NCBI GenBank assembly: GCA_002803225.1
Contig: NXFV01001871.1
Location: forward strand, 1 to 64,000
Direction: 5' to 3'
DNA: 64,000 nt
Source of the DNA: Gamarada debralockiae
Taxonomy: Eukaryota; Ascomycota; Leotiomycetes; Helotiales; Hyphodiscaceae
Shown here one piece after another: positions 48,041-58,740 of the stretch (its first letter is position 1; every line of letters begins with the position of its first letter). The translations under genes were made by a program, and so were the position numbers. The notes beneath the pieces were generated by a model. That model was not told the DNA's origin, searched no databases, and saw nothing but the letters and a program-made list of their open reading frames with translations.

Positions 48041-48973
48041 GGCGGGTGAGGAAGAGGGAAACAGAGGCTCTATTTTGGTTAGTAAGAGGGAAGAGCGTTT
48101 GTACGCTGCCTGGCTAAGGGTGTATAGGGCGCAACTCTTGCGAGACACGGTCGGCCTTGCTGTAAGGGAGACCTGGCAAGGTAACGCGAAGCAACGTCAG
48201 CTGTGAGGCGTGGCATATAATGGTAGCGACAGAGACACTGTCTATCTGGCCCGAGAGGACGGATGCGCGTGTCGTTCTATAGGGAGAGCATATAGGGCAG
48301 TAGACATGGTGTGCTAATACAGGCTTAAAGAGCAAACAGGACAGAGGGCGTGAGGGGAGGCTTTTCCCTGGGCCAACCCTCCAAACTAGGAGAAAAATAG
48401 TAAGCCTACGGGCAGGAGCCTTGATCACTGGGGGAAGCGTGGTAGGGAGGTCGCTGGCCCTACTCGTATTGTAGTTTTACTTGTAGATTTGCAATACAAT
48501 TCTATACCTGCCTCCAGACTAGCCAGGGACTAGCTTCCTCACTTGCCGAGAAAGCTGAAGCACTAAAGGCCCGATTCTACCGAGCAGCGGAAGCCGACCT
48601 AAGCGATATTCAAGAAACCTCCTTCAGAGACGTGTCCTTCCAGGACAGCCTAGGAGTCCCCCAACATGCTACGGCCGATGAAGTCGGCTGCCTTCTGAAA
48701 GCCCGGAAGCCATATAGAGCCCCTGGAAATGATCGAATCCCAAATGGCTTCCCCAGAGCCATGGGCCCCAGGTTAGCCGAAGCAGTAGCACTACGAGCTA
48801 ATGCTTGCTAAGCTCTTGGGCAATTCCCTGCTCGGTTCAAGGAAGTACGCACAGTTGTGCTCCGGAAGGCTAATAAGCTAGCTTATAGTGACCAGGTGCA
48901 TGGCGCCCTATAGCGTTCCTGAATACTATAGGCAAGCTCATTGAATCTCTAATGGCCAAGCGTCTTAGCCAAG

Positions 48974-49175
48974 TGTGACGGTTTGGGCAGAGCTGTGACG
49001 GTTTGGGCAGAGCCAGCTGGGCAAAGCCACATGAAACGACGCTAGAGCTGGCCGGAGGGTACAAAAGGTCATCGGATCTCCTATTCTCTCCTTTCTTCCC
49101 TAGCTTAGTATTTTACAATATACCGCGATCTTTGAACTCCGCGCTTCAGACCTTTGCATCGATCCCGCCGTCACA
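48974..49175. mobile_element. 202-bp MITE-like insertion inside the LINE
   Basis: The termini are perfect 8-bp inverted repeats (TGTGACGG / CCGTCACA), flanked by a CCAAG direct repeat (48969-48973 and 49176-49180). Removing the element with one CCAAG restores the LINE reading frame RLSQ|VAKEYKLLSD at codon level, which fixes the boundaries. The left end contains a tandem duplicate of the terminal 19-20 bases (TGTGACGGTTTGGGCAGAGC at 48974 and again near 48994). There is no coding capacity. A 5-bp duplication with this terminus does not match a family I can name. Confidence 0.85.
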
Positions 49176-51655
49176 CCAAGTCGCTAAAGAGTATAAGCTT
49201 CTGTCTGATACTCAAATGGGAGCTAGGCCTAGCGGGTCCACTGAAACAGCCCTAGAGCTCCTAACTGCCCAGGTAAAGACTATCTGGGGCTCAGGAAGTT
49301 TGTAGCTTCACTCTTATCCCCGGATATCTCAGGAGCCTTTGATACAGTTAACTCTACCAGGCTTCTGGATATTCTCCGGAAGAAGCGCCTTCCACCCTAG
49401 GTCGTACAATGGATCACAGCCTTTATAACTGATCGGAAGACAACAGTAGTTATTCAGGGCCATGAAACAGAAGCCTTTCCTATAGAGGCTGGCGTCCCTC
49501 AGGGCTCACCTCTCTCATTAATCCTCTTCTTATTCTACAACTCAGAATTCCTAGAGCTCTGCCAACTACCAAAAGAGGGACTATCAGCCATAGGATTTTC
49601 AGACGATATTAATATGTTAGCCTACAGCAGCTCAACCGAAAACAACTGCTGTGTTCCTAGAAGCAGGCCACTCCAGGTGCCTAGACTGGACCAGACGCCA
49701 TGAGATGAGATTCGCTCCTAGCAAATATGAGCTAATCCACTTCACACGCAGCCGCCAGTTTAACCTAGAGGCTAGCGTACATCTAAAAGGAATAGACGAG
49801 CTCCCTTCCCCAGATATCACCGTTCTTGGGGTTTGGCTCGATACAAAGCTATGCTGGACAGCCCACTTCCGAGAGGTACAGCTTAAGGCCAGTCCCCAGA
49901 CAGGAGCACTACCAGCATCCACATACGGAGCCTCATTCACTTGGTCCCGGCAGATCTACTCAGCTGTGATTCGGCCGGCTCTAGCATACGGCGCTAGTAC
50001 ATGGCACTCACCAGACAAGCCTAAGGGCCTAGCAGCCAAGCTACAGCCAATCCAGAACAAGTACTTGCGGGTTATAGCAGGAGCCTATAAGGCTACACCT
50101 ACTAGAGCCCTTAAAAAAGAGACACACACCCCGCCGATTGACCTGTACCTAGACGGGCAGGTCGCTGCCTTCCAGGAAAGGCTAGACAGCTCACCAGTAG
50201 GCCAATCGATTACCCAGGCTTGTACGGAGAATCGGTTCAAAAGTCCTGATCCTTACCAATTCTCGGCTGCGAGCCCCCTGTACGCCACACAGGTGGCATA
50301 GCAACCACGAGCGCTGAAGTTATAGGCTCTTGATGCCTATTCTACAAGGCACTCAGCCTGTAATCTCCACTGAAACTGATTTTCCTTCAGGCGCTGAGGC
50401 CTGTGCTCGCTGGCGACAACAGCCCAAACGCCACACGACCAAGGGCGCAAGGGTCAGGACTTTTGAACTGATTCTCCGTAGGGCCATTCAGAGAAGACTA
50501 AGGAATAAGCAAGGCCGTAGAAGAGGATCCCAGCCAGCCCCGAGCCGCTCGAACTGGGCAGAACTAGGGCCACAGACCCCACTGCAGCTACCGAAGGGAA
50601 GAGGGTAATAGAGGCCTAGAAGCTTGGGTGGCAAGCTAGCCAGGCCCAATCAGGAATAGAGACATAGGACAGGGTTCTCAGGCCCCCTAATCCTAAGATC
50701 CTACAGCTCCACAACAGCCTCTGCAAAGCTGAGAGCTCAGCACTAGTCCAGTTCCGTACTGGCTGCACAGGGCTAGCCTACTTCTTACATAAGGCTAGGA
50801 TCCCAGGGATTGACTCAGGCTTATACAGCTCCGGGGATGGCATGGGAACCCCAAGACACGTGCTAGTCCACTGCCCTAGGGAAGCAGAGCGTAGAGACGA
50901 ACTTCGGGGAGCGGGTAGTGGAAGGAGGCTAGACCAAAGAAGGTTGCTAGACCCCCTAGAGGGAACTAGGGTTGCAGCCGGTAGATAGTTCAATCAGGGC
51001 GTCTCCCACTATCCTCTCTGGCTAGAGCACTTCTTTACGAGTAAGGCCTGGCACAAAGCCGTTTGGTTTAATAGGAAGCGAGTAATTCACAAAAACAGTA
51101 GAACTACTGTGCCTGGGTTTTTGTTCCTTTTAGATTTCCCCAGGATTTGTATTTATAGGAGTACTGCATAGCTAGCTAGCTGGTCAGCGTAAGAATATCA
51201 ATCAATCAATCAATCAATCGAAGAGGTATTAAAAGCTTTCATCCGTATGACAAAGACCTTCATACCTGTCACCACAGAAAATACGGGTGCCACGGGATTT
51301 GTCTAGTCTGGAAAGGTCGGGGAAGTTCATGGTGTTTTATTAGTTTTGAGCACGATAAAATTGTTTGTTTCGGGTCGCGGATCTATGAACTGCAATTTCC
51401 AAGTACTTCAGTGCAGAGCGCAGGCATTGGCAGATGTTAATCGAAGGTGGATTTACGCTGCATATACTTGCGATTTCGGAGCATTGCTTGAGATGGGCGT
51501 CTTTGACGCGCTTCCGACAATTGGAAGTCATTTGAAAGCCAACGACCTGGCAGAGAAATTGAAAGTCAATCTAATTATTGTTGAGTGGTCACTTGCGTAT
51601 CATTTCCAAATCAACCACTGGGTTTTCTTGCAACTATTGAACAGCATAACATAGC

Positions 51656-52130
51656 TTGAAAACGTAAAATGGCACCCGGAAATTCATCAACTCGACCTTG
51701 GACATGTGACCTTACCCCTAACCCCTGAATGAGCCGAGTCGGATCTAGAGATCTAATTCTCATCCGAGTCATAAGCAGTCGGGTTTGCAGGCGTTATCTG
51801 TAGCCAAAAGTGCAAAATTGAGAATACGGTAAAATGAGTATAAATGAAGAAGAGCAGGAAAGGGTTTGCGATCGGAAACAACGCAATTTCAACTTCGATA
51901 TTACATAAGCCATGCATGGGCTTCGGAATGCCCCGTGCTTGGATACATGACTCATCACAAAAGGGGGATTTCGGCTTTTGGGATCAGTGACTCACTTCAT
52001 CAATATATTTTGGTTATTTAAGAAGTCTTCTTTAGCCTACCTATGAGTGTTTGCTTTGCCTTATTCCTATCAAGTCAATCAAGCCAATTCACTCCTCAAT
52101 TGGGCCTTGCTTCTCAACCGCTTCGTTAAA
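51656..52130. other. Intergenic region upstream of the NAT gene
   Basis: No coding seen. The last 100 bases contain the leader of the N-acetyltransferase gene. Confidence 0.45.
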
Positions 52131-53159
52131 ATGGCCTCTGAATACACCATCTCCCAAATCGCAGCTTGGGAGAAGCACGTATCTCTCCCAGCTCGCTTCC
52201 ACAGCTCCCAGCAACCCCGTAAAGATATCGAATACCTCACCGTCCTGCACGTGCATCAAATTGCAGCCGTTCCTTACGAGAATCTCATTCTTCATTACTC
52301 GAAAGAGCATGTCGTATCACTGAACCCTCAAAATCTGTACGAGAAGATCGTTACAAATGCAAGAGGCCGAGGAGGGTATTGCATGGAGAACAGCATTTTC
52401 TTTAATCACGTGCTCCGCGGGTTGGGGTTTCAGGTGTACACGGCGGGAGTGAGGATTCGCCCGAGAATTGGAGGTGTTCCTGGAGGGAATTATATTGGAT
52501 GGTGAGTCGAAATCAGTAGTGAGAAGAGCCCATTCGGAATTGAAGCGTCACGATAATGGGGAAGGTGAGTGTGACTAACTCGTGACAGGGTCCACATCGT
52601 GAACATCGTCACCCTCCCAAATGGCTCAAAATATATGCTCGACGTCGGATTCGGCGGCGACGGAGCCACCAAACCCCTCCCCTTAATCTCCGGGCACATC
52701 GTCCAAAATCTCGGGCCACAAGAAATCCGTCTCCTGTACTCCACGATCTCCCACCAAACAGACCAGACCAAGAAACTCTGGGTCTACCAATACCGTAACG
52801 GGAAAGACAAAGAATGGAATTCTTTCTATTGTTTTCCTGAATTTGAGTTCCTACCGCAGGATTTTGAGATCATGAATTATTACACGAGTACGAGTCAGGA
52901 GGAGGCGAATTTTCAGACGAGGACTGTGTTGATTGTGAGGTTTTTGAGAGGGGAGAAAGAGGAGGAGGGCATTGTTGGGAAGGTTATGTTGGTTAATGGG
53001 GAGATTAAGAGGAACATGGGGGGTAAGACTGAGGTTGTGAAGATCTGTGAGACGGAGGAGGAGAGGGTGAGGGCTTTGGGGGAGTATTTTGCGATTACTT
53101 TGACGGAGGAAGAGAAGGTGGGGGTGAAAGGTCGAAACGTTGAATTACTTGGGAATTGA
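52131..53159 (+). CDS. Arylamine N-acetyltransferase (NAT)
   Basis: Two exons (52131-52501, 52589-53159) give 313 aa. The Cys-His-Asp triad is visible: RGRGGYCMENSIFFNHVL (Cys), WVHIVNIVTL (His, right after the splice junction) and YMLDVGFGGDGATKPLPL (Asp). The family's N-terminal LTVLHVHQIAAVPYENL is also present. NATs move an acetyl (or in some fungi malonyl) group from CoA to arylamines and detoxify compounds such as benzoxazolinone-derived aminophenols. Whether this one uses acetyl- or malonyl-CoA cannot be read here. It is cytosolic, with no signal peptide. It lies 0.5 kb after the O-methyltransferase pseudogene. Confidence 0.95.
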
Positions 53160-53489
53160 GAAATGAGAAAGATCGATAGAGATAGAAGATAGATACCATT
53201 AGACTGTCGTTAGTTTGTAGCACTCTGTTCAAGATCTCTTAGGGAAGTCTTTTTCGGCAACTCTGGTCACTGAAACCAAATGAGTGAATGGAATCCAATT
53301 TTCTATGGACTGCAGAAAGAACCAGCTGCCATTTCTCATAAACATTGAATTTCCGATTTGCATGGGGCATTCATAATAAAAAGTTTATTTGTTGGAACTG
53401 CCTAACCAGGTATAGCCTGTATTATCCCCTCTTTTATGGTATAAGAGAGCTCTTCCCCTCCTTGTATTTTCAGCTCCTTAGATATCAGC

Positions 53490-54170
53490 TAGGTCTAGAA
53501 ATGCCACTATATTTCGCCCCCAAAATACAGCTCAACTGACAAAGTTCTACACCAATAACCTGCCTACGGAAACTCATTCGCAAGCAACTGTTCCCGCAAA
53601 ACCCAGCTCCGCAAGGGCTCAGCAGTTGTGAACGACTACCGAAAGTAAAACCCCACTCCTCAAAGTCATATCCCCCAACCGCATCCACAATCGCCTCCTC
53701 CGTTTAATGTATCCATGGCCTCAGCTATCACAAGCGTCTTCGTGAGCTCGTTACATGCTCGTTCCGTCCTTCAGACAGACAATACATCTTCTCATCAGAT
53801 ATAACCACGCTATTGGCACCTCCATAAGTGAAAACGGGCTCTTTCTACTCGACTTTTTCCCATTTTCTGTTCTGAATACGACAAAGGAAGATACCAATGG
53901 CGCACCTCTCGTCACGGACAGAATCCCCCATAATTTGGTTAAATTCAAAGTGTAGCTGATGGTTTTGCATCTTGTCATCATCGACAATCAAGGTTCGGTT
54001 GCGAGGAAGGATCGCAGGGTAGTATCGGAGACATTCTCTATCCATTTTGAAGCCAGTGATTTTGAGGATAGGGCCTCTTTCAGAGCCGGGAATTGGAATA
54101 TGACGGGCTTAGGGTTCTTGATTGAGAATACTGTCGTCGGCTTTCGAAGAATAATGCATTAGTGCCGCCA
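53490..54170 (-). pseudogene. Possible degenerate coding remnant, family unknown
   Basis: Successive minus-strand fragments look protein-like but change frame: DRECLRYYPAILPRNRTLIV and HFEFNQIMGDSVRDERCAIG (about 54045-53845), then, past a stop, FTYGGANSVVISDEKMYCL in another frame, and VGGYDFEEWGFTFGSRSQLL (about 53690-53600). No start codon or complete ORF exists. I do not recognise the family, and the call may be wrong. Confidence 0.3.
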
Positions 54171-54652
54171 CTGACAGAAAATCTTTGTTGGGAATGACCA
54201 GCCTTTGAACCAGCTCCTTATCGGAAAATTAACGAAAGGCAGAAGTTGGTCTTCGTAGGTTGTATCTCTCAGATAGAGGATGTCGACGCAAAGTTGAATC
54301 GTGCGGCATTCAGAGATTTCTTATTGCGAAATGCAAACTTGTAGTATATCATAGTCTCATGTCGTGCCTCCTTAGAAGTGCGAAGAACAGCTGGGATGTT
54401 GGCCACAAGTCATAATAGGATCGCCGGCAGAACTTGGCGAATCGTACTTGAGTGCAGATTTTGAGTAACCATAATAGACGAGGGTTCGCTAGAGCTAGCC
54501 GTTCTCTCTATTCCTACTTTGTCGTGGCTCCTAGATGATTTTGTTTCTGATAAAGCAGCCTTGGTCATATGTTGAGCCTCTATAACGTTCAGCAGTCATG
54601 GGTGCCAAGGACACGTAGGACCTCCTCTTTGCTACCGGGGTTGATGAACACT

Positions 54653-56608
54653 TCAGAGCCCTGGCCGCACAGTCTCAGTGTATGGTACTTCAATAGTAGT
54701 GCCAAAAGTTTCGTCCAACACAAGCACAGGCTCGTACCCATCCACAGCCTTAACATGTCTCCCATACCCCTCCTTACCCTTCCCATCCGGAATTTCCGGG
54801 CCAGAATAAGAGAGCCACTGCTCCGTCTCCCCAATAGTCCCTTTCGCCGGATCAATTGCACCCGCAAACTCATAGTAAGTATTATTCCAGAAATATATAC
54901 AACTACCATTCTGCCTTGTGGCCAAGGTCTCCGGAATTGGGAAGTTGGAAGGCGAGGTTAGGTATGGTAAAATAGGAGTGGAAGTCGAAAGCAGCGATCG
55001 ATCAAGAATGGCAACGAGGGTGGAATTTGTAGTTGCTGCATCTGTTGGGACGATGTTTGCTTGGTAGAAACTGATTGGGTAGGAAAACTTGTTTGTTATT
55101 GGCGCGTGATCTGCTAACGAGGAGGAAAACACTGAGGTGCCAGAAGTGAGCTGGGAGAGTGTTTCATTGTAGCCAGCTGCTGTGAAGTTCTGGGTGTTGG
55201 AGTAGGAAAGGGATTGAGACCAGCTAAGATTTCGAGAGCCAGATGAACTGGCGATTGTGGCACTGTGAAATAGGGTGCGATGAGCTGTCAGTTCTACCCA
55301 GAGAGAGTCGTTGGTGTTGTCGCTGGTTGTGATAAGAGGTGTAAATTTGAATGCTGGATCAGGAGCGAAGGATTGAACGGCCTGAAACATGAGTTAACCC
55401 TAATGTATTAGCTTGAAATCCAAGGAAGGATACTCACTGTCCCAGTCGTTTGATTTCCCTCTTCGTCAACCCACAAAAGTACTGCCCCACTAATCCACCA
55501 ATTCGAGCCTACTGTACCCAGCCCTGTTTCCGAATCATACCCCACGACTTTCAGTTCAAACACATGCTCCTCCCCATCACACAAAGCTCCCAACCAAGGG
55601 CTAACATCGATCTCAAAACTCGGCAAGTCGTAAGTATCGATACCCACAATCGGTACCCAGAGCCCCGGACTGATCCCTCCCGTGAACACAATTGGGAACG
55701 GCCAGCTCACGCCAGCTATTTTCCCGTCAATGAGTAACTGTACTTCTCGGAATGGTGAGTAACCGTAGATCGCACTGTTGTTGAACGTATCGGCGTATTC
55801 GGTAGGTACGTTCGTGTACCAGAATTCTTCTGCGCCGTTGCCGGATGCGAGGATGCTTACTACGGCTCTTTCGACGTTGCGAGGGAAGGTAAAAGAAACC
55901 GTGGCATTTCCATCTGGAAGTGAGATAATTGAAGATTCGTTTTGGGAAGAGGACTGTGTGGAGATAGGTAGAATCAAGTCGGCTGGTGTTAAAGTCTCGT
56001 GATCGTTGTAGTACAGCGCAGTGATTGTGAGGTTATACGCGCCAGTAAACACGGAATCGTAGATGTTGTCCAGCTCCATGATGATTTTCTGTTCTGATCG
56101 AAGAAGGGTGTCGAAGATCGTCATATCCTTCTGAAAATTCCAGTAAATGCCAGTTCGGGTCGGCATCGCAGTCGTCGTGCGCCAAATCTCGATGTCCCCA
56201 AAGAAAAGGAGCCCAAGGCGGTCATAAATGATGCCTTCCGAAACAACTGACATGTTAAAAATCGTTGTTGTGAACGTGCAGTTCTTGGGTGGCACATACG
56301 TCCCTAAGTAAACGAAATCAACTCAGAACTGGATGGGGTGGTCGCCGAGTAGAAGCCGGGATTGGGGTGGTCATACCGACATACGGCGTTCCGTAACTCG
56401 CAGCAAATCCATTGTGGACGATCACTTGTTGGCAGGTAGCACCTTCGTAGGAGGCTCTGAGTGGTGCTTGGACTTGGAAAACATCTTGGAGTCCCGCCCC
56501 TCCACTTTTGGCCACTTGGCCACTGCCCGAACCTTCGACTTCTGGCGACGCAGAGATACTGCTAAAGTGGCTCAACGAAATGCAAGCGAAAAAAATTGAA
56601 CGCAACAT
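54653..56608 (-). CDS. Secreted PNGase A-like amidase
   Basis: Three exons (56608-56377, 56303-55438, 55381-54653) give 608 aa, a normal length for the family. MLRSIFFACISLSHFSSISA is a signal peptide. The rest matches peptide-N4-(N-acetyl-beta-glucosaminyl)asparagine amidase A: NGFAASYGTPYVGTYVPPKN, YDRLGLLFFGDIEIWRTTTA...GIYWNFQKDMT, REVQLLIDGKIAGVSWPFPI..GGISPGLWVPI (core fold), ALCDGEEHVFELKVVG and GSNWWISGAVLLW. The family releases N-glycans from glycopeptides; fungal members are mostly uncharacterised. Many N-x-S/T sites fit secretion. The C-terminal third is Ser/Thr-rich. The frames in the tail around 54589-54961 on the other strand are shadows. Confidence 0.9.
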
Positions 56609-57109
56609 GATGATGAACTTAAATGATGCAGTTGTATCTATATCGATTGATTCAAAGCAACACTTGAAGTTATACTGATAAAACTCGCAAAGAATCAGGA
56701 ACATAGTTTACTAGTGAAGTAGCCATGATGCAACGTTGTACCTGCCTTATCAGGCGCGTACCTCATCGAACCTACGTCTTCTGCAGAGCGGGGTACGGTG
56801 GGGACTGAAATATTAGGAAGCTAAGAATGCAGGAAAGATAGATCAAAGCTTATCAAGGTGTTGCTGGACTTATGCAGATCCCCAACCCCCGCATTATTGA
56901 CGCCTTCAAGAATCACGTGATGACTGATCAGACTGCATTCCTAGAATGTACCCTATCGCTGGCAAAAGGAGATGGATTCTAGTCTTCTACTATGGGTTCT
57001 AAGATACAATTATCCGCTGCTTTGAAATGACAACATACAATGGGAAATTTCGTGCAGATCTGAGTTTAAGTGAGCTCGACTTCCTCCCTCATTGCCGCCA
57101 AACAAGCAG

Positions 57110-58740
57110 CCCCATCAAACATGGCCTCTGTTACTCCGCATCTGGGCCTGGCTTTCCCTCACCTGCCTGAGTACGAAAATTTAATCTCCTCAGCATACTC
57201 CGCCTCTGTCAATTTCCTCGAAACCCTCCCATCTTCAGGCACGTCAGCATTTACCCTCTCGACACCCTTCCAAATCCCTTCCATCAACCCCTCCTCATCA
57301 TTCTTAACTTCCACAAGCAATGCAGTCCTCATCCTCCCGGTCCTCACCACCACAGCCCGGGCAATCATCGGATAAGCTTGTAGCGTACCTCCCATCGGGC
57401 ACAGGATAAAATTTATATCCCGTTGACAGCACAATAATATCATCGATCCGTCCATGGAAGCGCCACAAATCCAGTTTTGTAGGGTGGGGTTTAAAAAGGT
57501 CCTTCGTCCGCCACTCCCTGGTATCAGGGAAGTTATGGGGGAAAGACATGTATGGTCTTGCACTCTCATCCGCATACAGCACAAGCTCAAACGCATCATC
57601 CTCAGATGGCTTAAAAGGCAAGTGTGCTTGAGGATGGAACTGCATGTACGCCCAATCTTCGGGTAGCGGAACGAGCTGGCGCACTTGCCCTACTCCGTGG
57701 AGCAGTAGAATTGGCAGAGTATTGTATGTTGCACGATTATGTCTCCCGCGCCTTGGGAAAGTGGACCGCCTCGTAACATAGAATATCTAGTTTCTTGATG
57801 TGCTCGAGGCCGTGAGGCTCCTGGGGGAGTTGCTCGATTAGAGAGGGAGGTACTGTAAGAGCATGCCGCGGATGTCTTGCCGGTTCGGAATTTCGAGGAT
57901 GAGCAGACTGGTTGGTGTGATGAGAGGAGGTCTGTATACTGGAATGGTATCTGTGAAGAGTGGGGCCATGATTTTGTTGTAGAAACCGAAGAGCTGGAAT
58001 GGTGTGACCACTTCGTAGATTTTGCGGCTGGTATCGCTGTCGAAGGTCCAGATTGTCGAGTCGTGGTTCTTACGGCCCGGGATGGTTAGGTGATTCCTAT
58101 TGTAATCGGCGGCTGCGAAGCTACTGTGGGTCATGGTGATTGGCTTGGGTATGTCAGTTGAGCCCGAAGAATGGAAAACAATGGGATCGTCCACAGCTTC
58201 ATCAAATGTCTTGTGGCAGGGAAACGGTTCAAAATAAAAAAAAGGAGAAGAAGAGGGGGGGGGCTACAAGCAGGTTCTCCAGTGAGTCTATGGGGACCAA
58301 CTACAAATCCTGCCTCTTCATTTTGGTTCCATCGATGAGAGGGCAAAGCTCCTTGGAAAAGATCAGTTTGGTGGACTGAGCTTGATCCATCAAAGATAAG
58401 TTGGTAGCCATAGGATTGCGGGGTGATGGAAAAAGCGCCTTGCAACAACATTTGATTGCGGCATGCTGAACGATGGCATATCAGGTCTGGGACGCTGACG
58501 TAGGTCAGTGTTTCGAAGCCTTGTTTTGGAGTCCGAAGAATTGCTGGAACCACCGTGCGATGAGGTTTGTTGCATTTGCTACCTCGGCGAAAGAAGCTTC
58601 TCGGAAGCCGTCATTCAAGTCGGCGGTCCTGGGGATCGAGGCGAGATGCGGGTTGGGTTGAGTGAAGCTTCTGCGTCGAGGACAGCCTGCATAAGACGTC
58701 TGCCGTAAGGCTTTGAGTGGATGTCATCAGGAGTGGCCAT
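57110..58740 (-). pseudogene. NRPS-like adenylate-forming enzyme, pseudogene
   Basis: The start MATPDDIHSKPYGRRLMQAV...SLNPTR is followed in the next frame by ASIPRTADLNDGFREASFAE and NATNLIARWFQQFFGLQNKA, then in further frames by DLICHRSACRNQML-type sequence and DDPIVFHSSGSTDIPKPITM. That last segment is core motif A3, whose invariant Gly after ST is Asp here. TKLDLWRFHGRIDDIIVLSTGYKFYP (motifs A8/A9) and NADVPEDGRVSRKLTEAEYA occur downstream, with a deletion just before the last. The adenylation domain is scrambled by several frameshifts, and no carrier, thioesterase or reductase domain follows. The family resembles NRPS-like/AMP-binding reductases in fungal secondary metabolism. A clear pseudogene. 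Confidence 0.8.

Larger units (their letters stand above)
47335..51215 (+). mobile_element. Tad-type LINE, decayed, with (ATCA)n tail
   Basis: Bounded by the 11-bp direct repeat AATCGAAGAGG (47324-47334 and 51216-51226) and an (ATCA)n tail (about 51197-51215). Its RT region reads KARKPYRAPGNDRIPNGF, then FLNTIGKLIESLMAKRLSQ, TQMGARPSGSTETALELLTA, SPDISGAFDTVNSTRLLDIL, EAGVPQGSPLSLILFLFYN, the YxDD-like box GFSDDINMLAY and YSAVIRPALAYGASTWH, as in Tad/Jockey-group LINEs. Several TAG/TAA codons break it (e.g. LPP-stop-VVQW, consistent with a G-to-A change of TGG). There is no intact gag ORF or endonuclease in 47335-48500, so the element is truncated internally or heavily eroded. The 3' part keeps a zinc-knuckle-like C...RHVLVHC segment. 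Not mobile on its own. Confidence 0.9.
47283..51655 (+). pseudogene. O-methyltransferase pseudogene interrupted by a LINE
   Basis: The 5' piece (47283-47334) reads MGSSPEAIAKQFRLIEE. After the LINE, 51217-51303 continues in the same frame as IEEVLKAFIRMTKTFIPVTT...GATGFV, then TAG. The following bases give a GKVGEVH-type segment, then ADVNRRWIYAAYTCDFGALL and EMGVFDALPTIGSHLKANDL, then AEKLKVNLIIVEW, the dimerisation region of fungal SAM-dependent O-methyltransferases (xLGxFDxIPxxG...A..LA..). Everything after about residue 130, including the SAM-binding core, is missing. Small indels and a stop show that it was dying independently of the insertion, or has decayed since. Confidence 0.7.
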
